Position numbers and translations under genes: made by a program | Shown: piece by piece, positions 1-5,180 of the stretch | Layout: every line of letters starts with the position of its first letter | Numbering within the stretch: the stretch's first letter is position 1 | The notes under the pieces: generated by a model | What the model was told of the DNA's origin: nothing | The model's input: the letters and a program-made list of their open reading frames with translations, nothing else | Database searches by the model: none | NCBI GenBank assembly: GCA_002292945.1 | Contig: DBCG01000131.1 | Coordinates: forward strand, 1 to 5,180 | From: Proteobacteria bacterium UBA964 | GTDB lineage: Bacteria; Pseudomonadota; Gammaproteobacteria; Steroidobacterales; Steroidobacteraceae | DNA length: 5,180 bases | Direction: 5' to 3'

Positions 1-69
1 GACGATGCCGCCGCCGATGACGACGGCCTTATATTGGGACTTCATCACCCTTAAGGTATCAGACGCCAT
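1..69 (-). CDS. FAD-dependent oxidoreductase, N-terminus only (sarcosine/dimethylglycine dehydrogenase-like)
   Basis: Reading leftward from position 69 gives MASDTLRVMKSQ, then YKAVVIGGGIV, and then the window ends. The VVIGGGIV stretch is the beta strand and glycine-rich loop (GxGxxG type) of an FAD-binding Rossmann fold. A methionine a few residues before VIGGGIV is typical of the DAO superfamily, especially sarcosine and dimethylglycine dehydrogenase-like amine oxidases. Two starts are possible. ATG at 69 has AGGGG six bases upstream (76-80 on the plus strand) and is preferred. ATG at 45 is the position family members usually use, but its nearest purine run (AAGGG) is only two bases away. 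Only 23 codons are visible, so the substrate cannot be determined. The gene is transcribed away from the cytochrome operon, so any functional link is unproven. The FAD fold is fairly secure; the subfamily is an inference from a short stretch. Confidence 0.72.
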   Translation of the reverse strand, partial: MASDTLRVMKSQYKAVVIGGGIV

Positions 70-75
70 GACGAA

Positions 76-80
76 CCCCT
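76..80 (-). promoter_or_regulatory. Ribosome binding site of the divergent FAD oxidoreductase
   Basis: On the minus strand AGGGG lies six bases before ATG at 69. This is good Shine-Dalgarno geometry and favours that start over the in-frame ATG at 45. Confidence 0.5.
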
Positions 81-203
81 CGTCGGCCGTCACGACCGGC
101 AGTTCGCCCAGGGGCCGCCGGTATATCGCCTCCCGCAATGCATTCTGCAAACTATCTACTGACCGGGCCCGATGCACTTATGTAAAAGTCATGCAAAAGC
201 GCC

Positions 204-226
204 TGACAACAGGGGCGAGTGACAAC
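204..226. repeat. Short direct repeat TGACAAC, 16-base period
   Basis: TGACAAC occurs at 204-210 and again at 220-226 in the intergenic region. Read on the minus strand each copy contains TTGTCA, a five-of-six match to a sigma-70 -35 hexamer. It could be a tandem regulator half-site or chance; the repeat is only seven bases. Confidence 0.3.
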
Positions 227-396
227 TTTCGGGGTCGAGTAGGGAGTACGGGTGGAACGGTCGCCGCGACAGGTAGCCCGCACTGTTTGGACGATGCAGG
301 GTGCCCTTTTTCCTAAGGGTCTGCCGCTCCCTCTCGGGTCGGGCACCGCGCGCCCCCCCGTACCCGCCGTGAGTCGTTAAAGGCGTGCCTCCGACG

Positions 397-2805
397 ATGT
401 CCGACAAAGTCCGCATCGCCGTCGTCGGCGCAGGTCCCGGCGGTCTGAGCGCCGCCGCCCGCGCGGCGGAACTCGGCCTTTCGCATGTGCTGCTCGAGCA
501 GAGCCCGGCACACGCCAACACGATCCAGCGCTACCAGAAGGGTAAGCATGTGATGGCCGAGCCCAATGTGCTGCCGCTGCGCAGCCCATTGCCGTTCGCG
601 GCTGGCGTCCGCGAGCACATCCTCGGCGAGTGGGGGGCGGGGCTGGAGCGGCTCGGGGTCGCGATGCGTTGCGGTTCCGAGGTCACCGCGATCACGGGTG
701 CCCAAGGCGATTTCCACCTCACGCTCAAGGGTGGCGGCGAGGTGCTCGCCGAGAACGTGGTGTTCGCCATCGGCCTGCAGGGCAATCCGCGCCAGCTCGG
801 CGTGCCGGGCGATGACCTGCCCTGCGTCCAGTACACGCTCGACGATCCGGACGAATACCGCGACGAGACCATCGTGGTCGTCGGCGCCGGCGATGCCGCG
901 ATCGAGAACGCGCTCGGGCTTGCGCGTCGCAACAAGGTCTTCATCGTCAACCGCGCCGACGAGTTCGTCCGCATCAAGGAGGGCAACCTCTCCGCGGTCC
1001 TCAAGGCGATCGACGACGGTACGCTCGGCTGCTTCTACCATTCGCAGTGCACCTCGCTCGCGGCGACGCCGGGGCAGGAGAAGCCCTATGCGCTGACGCT
1101 CGCCACCGCACAAGGCGAGACCGTGGTGCCCTGCCACCGCATCATCGCGCGCATCGGCGCGATTCCGCCGCGCAAGTTCGTCGAGGCCTGCGGCATCCGG
1201 TTCTCCGGCACCGATGCGGCGGCGCTGCCGGAGCTCTCGCCCCAGTACGAGTCGAGCGTCCCCGGCCTCTATGTCATCGGCGCGCTCGGCGGCTATCCGC
1301 TCATCAAGCAGGCCATGAACCAAGGTTGGGAGGTGGTCGGCTACATCGAGGGCCACGCGGTCGAGCCCGCCGATGAACCGTTGCTCGTCGCCAAGTTCAA
1401 GGATCTGCCGACGCGGCCGAGTGCGGCCGATCACCTGGCCTACATGCAGCAGCGCATCCCGCTGTTCTCGGATGTCAATCCGCTGATGTTCCGCGAGCTG
1501 ATGCTGGGCAGCACGGTGCATCGGCCGAAGTCCGGCGAGGTCGTCTTCCGCCGCAACGACTACACCAACTCCTTCTATACCATCCTCGAGGGCGAGGTGG
1601 AGATCGAGGTCGGCGAGGAGGGCGCGACGCGGCGCATCGCACTCGGCACCGGCCAGTTCTTCGGTGAGGGCAGCCTACTCTCCGGTCGCCGCCGTTCGGC
1701 CACCGTGTATGCCGGTCGTGATTGCGTGCTCGTCGAGTCGCCGCGCCGCGACATCATGAAGCTCATGAACTCGGTTGAAGCGGTGCGTGCCGTGGTCGAT
1801 CGCCTGTTCGTGGTGCGGGCCATACAGAGTGGTTTCGCGCCGGGGGTGCCGCTGTCGGTGCTCGAGCCGATCGCTGCGCGCGCCAAGCTCAACCGCTACA
1901 AGAGCGACGAGCCGCTGTTCGCGGAGGGCGATGAAGGCGATACGCTGCACCTGATCCGCCGCGGGTCGGTCGCGGTATCGCGTCAGATCGGCAACCGCGA
2001 AGTCGTGATCTCCTATGTCGCTGCGGGCAACTATGTCGGTGAGATGGGCCTGCTCGGTCGGACGCGCCGCAACGCGACGGTTCGCGCTGCCGTGCCCACC
2101 GAGACGGTGAGCCTCGACGCCGAGTCGTTCGCCGAGCTGATGGCGCGCAATCCGGCACTGCGCGGCGAGATCGAGACGGTGATGCGCAAGCGTCTCGTCG
2201 CCAATCAGGCGACGCCGACCGACGGATCCGGCGATCTCATCTCGTTCCTGATGCGCCAAGGCCTCGGCGAGGCGACCGATGTCCTGCTGATCGACGAATC
2301 GTTGTGCGTCGGCTGCGACAACTGCGAGAAGGCCTGCGCTGCGACCCACGGCGGCACCTCGCGGCTCGACCGCGCAGCCGGACCGACCTTCGCCAATGTA
2401 CATGTCCCGACTTCCTGTCGGCATTGCGAGAACCCGCACTGCATGAAGGATTGTCCGCCGGACGCGATCCGTCGCACGCCGAACGGTGAGGTTTATATCC
2501 GCGACAACTGCATCGGTTGCGGCAACTGCGAGCGCAACTGTCCGTATGGGGTGATCCACATGGCCGGCCCCGCGCCGGCGCAGCCGAGCCTCTTGTCCTG
2601 GCTGCTGTTCGGTCGCGAAGCCGAAGCAGCCGAGGCGTATGTGCCCGGTGCCCCGAAAGCGCCGAAAAAAGCCGTCAAGTGCGACATGTGCAAGGACCAG
2701 TCAGGCGGCCCGGCTTGCGTACGCGCCTGTCCGACCGGCGCCGCGCTGCGCGTCAGCCCGGCAGGCTTCATCGAGTTCGTCAACGCGTCGGCGGCGGAGC
2801 GCTGA
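397..2805 (+). CDS. FAD/NAD(P) reductase - tandem cNMP-binding - 4x[4Fe-4S] ferredoxin fusion
   Basis: This is an 802-residue soluble redox protein with no signal peptide, predicted cytoplasmic. Residues 1-320 are a two-Rossmann flavin reductase related to thioredoxin reductase and YpdA: the FAD loop is GAGPGG (11-16), the NAD(P) loop is GAGDAA (163-168), and the C-terminal FAD segment is GLYVIGALGGYPLIKQ from residue 290. No redox CXXC is present, so it is not a thioredoxin reductase. Residues about 365-460 and 484-598 are two cyclic-nucleotide-binding domains. Their phosphate-binding cassettes, FGEGSLLSGRRRSATV (Glu424, Arg433) and VGEMGLLGRTRRNATV (Glu549, Arg558), keep the Glu and Arg that hold the ligand in CAP/PKA-type domains. 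Residues about 625-790 are a DmsB/HycB-like ferredoxin module with four cysteine motifs starting at C637, C674, C705 and C762, sixteen cysteines in all. A roughly 35-residue Ala/Pro-rich insert separates motifs III and IV. Likely role: NAD(P)H-linked electron transfer to or from the membrane partner downstream, controlled by cAMP, cGMP or another ligand. ATG 397 is preferred. The in-frame GTG at 385 sits one base after AAAGG (379-383), which is too close, while the ATG is 13 bases away, a weak spacing. Domains are sure; electron direction and ligand are inferred. Confidence 0.93.
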   Translation: MSDKVRIAVVGAGPGGLSAAARAAELGLSHVLLEQSPAHANTIQRYQKGKHVMAEPNVLPLRSPLPFAAGVREHILGEWGAGLERLGVAMRCGSEVTAITGAQGDFHLTLKGGGEVLAENVVFAIGLQGNPRQLGVPGDDLPCVQYTLDDPDEYRDETIVVVGAGDAAIENALGLARRNKVFIVNRADEFVRIKEGNLSAVLKAIDDGTLGCFYHSQCTSLAATPGQEKPYALTLATAQGETVVPCHRIIARIGAIPPRKFVEACGIRFSGTDAAALPELSPQYESSVPGLYVIGALGGYPLIKQAMNQGWEVVGYIEGHAVEPADEPLLVAKFKDLPTRPSAADHLAYMQQRIPLFSDVNPLMFRELMLGSTVHRPKSGEVVFRRNDYTNSFYTILEGEVEIEVGEEGATRRIALGTGQFFGEGSLLSGRRRSATVYAGRDCVLVESPRRDIMKLMNSVEAVRAVVDRLFVVRAIQSGFAPGVPLSVLEPIAARAKLNRYKSDEPLFAEGDEGDTLHLIRRGSVAVSRQIGNREVVISYVAAGNYVGEMGLLGRTRRNATVRAAVPTETVSLDAESFAELMARNPALRGEIETVMRKRLVANQATPTDGSGDLISFLMRQGLGEATDVLLIDESLCVGCDNCEKACAATHGGTSRLDRAAGPTFANVHVPTSCRHCENPHCMKDCPPDAIRRTPNGEVYIRDNCIGCGNCERNCPYGVIHMAGPAPAQPSLLSWLLFGREAEAAEAYVPGAPKAPKKAVKCDMCKDQSGGPACVRACPTGAALRVSPAGFIEFVNASAAER
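2796..2799 (+). promoter_or_regulatory. Ribosome binding site of the cytochrome b-like gene
   Basis: GGAG lies in the last codons of the upstream gene, eight bases before ATG 2808. It fixes this start, even though the same frame stays open upstream to 2517 inside the preceding gene. Confidence 0.6.
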
Positions 2806-2807
2806 CG

Positions 2808-3677
2808 ATGCATCAGTCGTTCCTCGACCATGCCGGACGCCGCTACCTGAAGGTCGCGCTGGCGCTGTGCGCGGTCTCGATCGCGCTCTATGCCTGGCAC
2901 GATCCGCGCTCGCCGCCCAACGGCGGCACCTGGCTCGGGTACACCTTGGGCGGTATCGGCGCGGCGCTGATCCTGTGGCTGTCCGCGCTCGGCGTCCGCA
3001 AGCGCAGCTATTCCTCGGCGCTCGGTACGGTGCGGGGCTGGGTGAGCGCGCATGTCTATCTCGGTCTCGCATTGATCGTGGTGGCGACACTGCATGCCGG
3101 GTTCCAGTTCGGTTGGAACATACACACGCTCTGCTACGCGCTGATGGTGGTGGTGATCCTCTCCGGCCTGTTCGGCATCGTGCTGTATCAGCGCTATCCG
3201 GAGCAGATGTCGCGCAACCGCGCGCAGCAGACGCAGGACGGCATGCTCGAAGAGATCGCCGAGCTCGACGCGCGCGCGCTGCGCATCGCAAAGCAGCTGC
3301 CGCCCGAGTTCGACGCCGCGTTGCGCTCCGGCATCGCCGGGACCCGCATCGGTGGCGGCGCGTCCATGATCCTCTCCGCGCGCGACCGGTCGGTGGTGTC
3401 GTTGCCCGGCATGGCGGAGGCCGACAACGCAGGGCAGGCCCGGATGCTCGACTGGCTCAGCGGTCAGCTCTCGCGCAGCACCGACGCCGAGCGTGCGCGG
3501 CTGGTCAACGACCTGCTCTCGACCATCGGCGCGCGTCGCGTGCTGCTGCGCCGCTTGCAGAAGGATGCGCGCCTGCGCGGCTGGCTCGAGGCCTGGCTTT
3601 ACCTGCACGTCCCCGTCACCTTCGGGCTGCTCGGCGCGCTCATCGCGCACGTCGTCAGCGTATTCCTCTACTGGTGA
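2808..3677 (+). CDS. Five-helix membrane diheme cytochrome b-like protein
   Basis: This 289-residue integral membrane protein has hydrophobic helices at about 14-30, 43-63, 79-98, 105-127 and 262-287. Helix 3 carries H82 and H96, and helix 5 carries H267 and H281. Both pairs are spaced HX13H, the spacing used by cytochrome b helices to hold two stacked hemes. By the positive-inside rule (RKR at 64-66 and QRYPEQMSRNR after helix 4) the N-terminus is cytoplasmic and the C-terminus, ending YW, is periplasmic. That places H82/H267 near the cytoplasmic face and H96/H281 near the periplasmic face. A charged region of about 130 residues (128-258) should then be cytoplasmic, where it could dock the upstream flavin/Fe-S protein. 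The start is two bases after the upstream stop, so translation is probably coupled. Inferred role: moving electrons between the cytoplasmic Fe-S module and the periplasmic multiheme cytochrome, or exchanging them with quinone. No family name is recognised; the heme assignment rests on His spacing and topology. Confidence 0.85.
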   Translation: MHQSFLDHAGRRYLKVALALCAVSIALYAWHDPRSPPNGGTWLGYTLGGIGAALILWLSALGVRKRSYSSALGTVRGWVSAHVYLGLALIVVATLHAGFQFGWNIHTLCYALMVVVILSGLFGIVLYQRYPEQMSRNRAQQTQDGMLEEIAELDARALRIAKQLPPEFDAALRSGIAGTRIGGGASMILSARDRSVVSLPGMAEADNAGQARMLDWLSGQLSRSTDAERARLVNDLLSTIGARRVLLRRLQKDARLRGWLEAWLYLHVPVTFGLLGALIAHVVSVFLYW

Positions 3678-3678
3678 G
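3673..3678 (+). promoter_or_regulatory. Ribosome binding site of the FHA-multiheme cytochrome gene
   Basis: GGTGAG overlaps the stop codon of the cytochrome b-like gene and lies six bases before ATG 3685, supporting that start and coupled translation. Confidence 0.55.
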
Positions 3679-3684
3679 CCGCCG

Positions 3685-5180
3685 ATGCGCATCCTGATCA
3701 GCGAGATCACCCGCAGTGCAGGCGATGCGCTCTCGGTGCGCGAGCGGTCGTTCGACGACGGCTTTGTGAGCATCGGTCGCGCGACCGACCAGCTGCTGCA
3801 GGTGAACGATCCACGCATGCAGCTGCAGCATGCGCAGATCCGATCGAGCGGCAACGGCTTCACGCTGAGCTGCCAGCCCCCCGCGCAGGCGACCGTCAAC
3901 AACGAGACGGTGCGCAACGCCCGCCTCGTGCCCGGCGATGTGGTGCTGCTCGGTGCGCTGCGCATCACGGTCGGCGAGCCCCAGGCCCCCGGTGAGCTGC
4001 GGCTGACGCTCGAGCAATCCGCGCCGGAGCCGCAGCGCGAGGCCGAGTCCGCCGCGCCGGTGCTGACGCTGGCCGCCGCTGGTTGGCGCAAGCGCCCTTG
4101 GGCGTGGGGTCTCTTCCTCGCGGCGCTGCTCGGCGCGCTGGTGCTGCCTTGGGCGTCAGGCTGGCCCACCGACGCGAACTGGAGCTCTGGTCCGCTGCAC
4201 GCGGCGCACACATCGCTCGAGCAGGACTGCAAGGCCTGCCATGCCAAGCCCTTCGAGCGTGTGCGCAACGAGACCTGCCTCGATTGCCATGCCGCGAACC
4301 TGCATCGACACCTGCCGGCCGACCATCCCGCGGCTGCGAGCTTCGAGGCCGCGCGTTGCACCGACTGTCATGTGGAGCATGACGAGCCCTCGCATCTCGT
4401 ACAGCGGGACTCGCGCACCTGCACCGATTGCCATGCGGATCCGATGAAGCACGGCGCGCGCGAGGGCGCGCAACCGGTCACCGATTTTGCGCAAGAGCAT
4501 CCGCCGTTCCGCATCAGCGCCGTCACCGTCGAGACGCCACCGTCCGGCCTCGACTTCACGCACGCTGCACATCTCGACCCCAAGGGCATCAAGGCGCCGC
4601 AGGGGGATGTGGTGATGAAGTGCGCCGATTGCCATGTGCCCGATTCGGGGGGTGCGGGTTTCGCGCCCATCAAGATGGAGGCGCACTGCGCGTCCTGCCA
4701 CCGCCTCGACTTCGATCCGGCCGAGCCGGAGCGCGCGGTGCCGCACGGTGATCCCGCCGAGGCGCTGCGCGTGATCGTCGGTCATTACAGCGCGCGCTAT
4801 CTCGGCGGTTATGTCGATCCGAAGGCTGCTGCCGACAAGGTGGCGCTGCCCCCGGGCGTCGATGTCGCACCTGCCGAGCGCGCGCGGCTGCTCGGACAGG
4901 CGCGTGAGCGCGCGCTGCGCGTGGCGACCGACCTCTTCGAGCGCCGGGCCTGCGCCGACTGCCACGAGGTGCGCCGTGAGGGCACGGCCGCCGAACCGGT
5001 GTGGAAGGTGACGCGGGTGAAGCTCCCTGACATCTGGATGCCGCAGGCGCGCTTCGATCACGCCGCGCACGGCACTTCGCTCACCCCGTGCAGCACCTGC
5101 CACACGGCCGAGACCTCGAAGAAGGCGAGCGATGTCCTCATGCCCCGCATCGAGACCTGCCGCGACTGCCATGGTGGCGA
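3685..5180 (+). CDS. FHA domain - membrane anchor - multiheme cytochrome c (partial, 3' end outside window)
   Basis: There are 498 codons with no stop before the window ends. Residues 1-98 resemble an FHA domain: VSIGRATD (28-35), LQHAQI (47-52), ATVNNETV (69-76) and LVPGDVVLLG (81-90) follow the usual GR, H, VN and GD landmarks. A linker rich in Ala, Glu and Pro (about 99-133) leads to WRKRP and a single helix (139-157). The basic residues before it predict an N-in, C-out orientation. The remainder is periplasmic and has nine CXXCH heme c sites starting at C182, C198, C225, C246, C313, C335, C423, C469 and C492. HAAH motifs at 172-175, 293-296 and 459-462 precede heme groups, and FTHAAH and FDHAAH look like distal His ligands of cytochrome c3/c7-type modules. 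Likely role: periplasmic electron acceptor or donor for the diheme b protein encoded seven bases upstream. More hemes may follow. The membrane-spanning FHA to multiheme fusion is unusual. FHA is inferred from landmark residues; the heme motifs are certain. Confidence 0.9.
   Translation, partial: MRILISEITRSAGDALSVRERSFDDGFVSIGRATDQLLQVNDPRMQLQHAQIRSSGNGFTLSCQPPAQATVNNETVRNARLVPGDVVLLGALRITVGEPQAPGELRLTLEQSAPEPQREAESAAPVLTLAAAGWRKRPWAWGLFLAALLGALVLPWASGWPTDANWSSGPLHAAHTSLEQDCKACHAKPFERVRNETCLDCHAANLHRHLPADHPAAASFEAARCTDCHVEHDEPSHLVQRDSRTCTDCHADPMKHGAREGAQPVTDFAQEHPPFRISAVTVETPPSGLDFTHAAHLDPKGIKAPQGDVVMKCADCHVPDSGGAGFAPIKMEAHCASCHRLDFDPAEPERAVPHGDPAEALRVIVGHYSARYLGGYVDPKAAADKVALPPGVDVAPAERARLLGQARERALRVATDLFERRACADCHEVRREGTAAEPVWKVTRVKLPDIWMPQARFDHAAHGTSLTPCSTCHTAETSKKASDVLMPRIETCRDCHGG

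Larger units (their letters stand above)
70..396. promoter_or_regulatory. Divergent intergenic region, probable promoters for both directions
   Basis: No convincing gene lies in these roughly 330 bases between two divergently transcribed genes, so promoters for both directions should be here. Base composition is more AT-rich around 120-230 than in the genes. Weak minus-strand candidates are TTGTCA (209-204) followed 18 bases later by TTACAT (185-180), and TTGCAG (150-145) followed 19 bases later by TATACC (125-120). No good sigma-70 pair was found for the plus-strand operon. TTGGAC at 287-292 has only a poor -10 (TTTCCT at 310-315). I saw no canonical CRP (TGTGA-N6-TCACA) or FNR (TTGAT-N4-ATCAA) site. 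Small symmetric elements are AATGCATT at 137-144, GTCGCCGCGAC at 260-270, and a CCCTT/AAGGG inverted repeat at 304-308 and 316-320. None is long enough to call an operator with confidence. Confidence 0.45.

Noticed and set aside
254..258. GGAAC as an ECF sigma factor -35 element
   Set aside because: No matching -10 element was found at the expected 16-17 bases downstream.
287..315. Possible sigma-70 promoter for the operon (TTGGAC and TTTCCT, 17-base spacer)
   Set aside because: Each hexamer matches consensus at only about three positions, so it is not distinguishable from chance.
5..316. Plus-strand open frame of 103 codons at the left edge
   Set aside because: It runs antisense through the FAD-binding N-terminus of the minus-strand gene and the intergenic spacer, has no recognisable domain and no clear ribosome binding site.
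304..320. CCCTT/AAGGG inverted repeat as a terminator
   Set aside because: The stem has five base pairs with a seven-base loop, is not GC-rich, and has no trailing T run after it.
313..1521. Minus-strand open frame of 402 codons
   Set aside because: It is the antisense shadow of the flavin reductase domain: low-complexity Arg/Ala/Asp/Leu-rich translation with no recognisable motif.
2517..2807. N-terminal extension of the cytochrome b-like gene upstream of 2808
   Set aside because: This stretch overlaps the ferredoxin module of the upstream gene out of frame and translates to low-complexity Arg/Ala-rich sequence. ATG 2808 has a good GGAG at the right distance.
2493..4361. Minus-strand open frame of 622 codons, the longest antisense frame
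   Set aside because: It lies opposite three genes with clear Fe-S, heme b and CXXCH motifs. Long antisense frames are expected with GC-rich codon use, and the translation shows no domain.

Overview
The window looks like a piece of a GC-rich bacterial chromosome. GC is about two thirds by eye and third codon positions are strongly G/C. The many long antisense open frames are what such codon use produces. The gene content (multiheme c-type cytochrome, diheme b-type membrane protein, flavin/Fe-S fusion, sarcosine/dimethylglycine-dehydrogenase-like neighbour) fits a respiratory Gram-negative, most likely a proteobacterium. I cannot name the species.

Layout. Positions 69 to 1 on the minus strand hold the first codons of a divergent FAD-dependent oxidoreductase that runs off the left edge. 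About 330 bases of divergent intergenic DNA follow. From 397 onward the plus strand carries three tightly packed genes: (1) 397-2805, an 802-residue soluble fusion of a pyridine-nucleotide/FAD reductase, two cyclic-nucleotide-binding domains and a four-cluster [4Fe-4S] ferredoxin module; (2) 2808-3677, a 289-residue, five-helix membrane protein with two HX13H histidine pairs, which is the signature of a transmembrane diheme cytochrome b; (3) 3685 to beyond 5180, a protein with a cytoplasmic FHA-like domain, one membrane anchor and a periplasmic multiheme cytochrome c region with nine CXXCH motifs before the window ends. Gaps of 2 and 7 bases and a Shine-Dalgarno sequence before genes 2 and 3 indicate one operon.

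How the genes may work together (inference). They form a plausible electron wire across the inner membrane: NAD(P)H to FAD, to four Fe-S clusters, to two stacked b hemes, to periplasmic c hemes. Electrons could also run the other way. Both soluble signalling modules, the tandem cyclic-nucleotide sensors and the FHA domain, are predicted to sit in the cytoplasm. The whole complex therefore looks like a transmembrane redox conduit gated by second messengers. I do not recognise it as a characterised system, and it is the most interesting content of the window.
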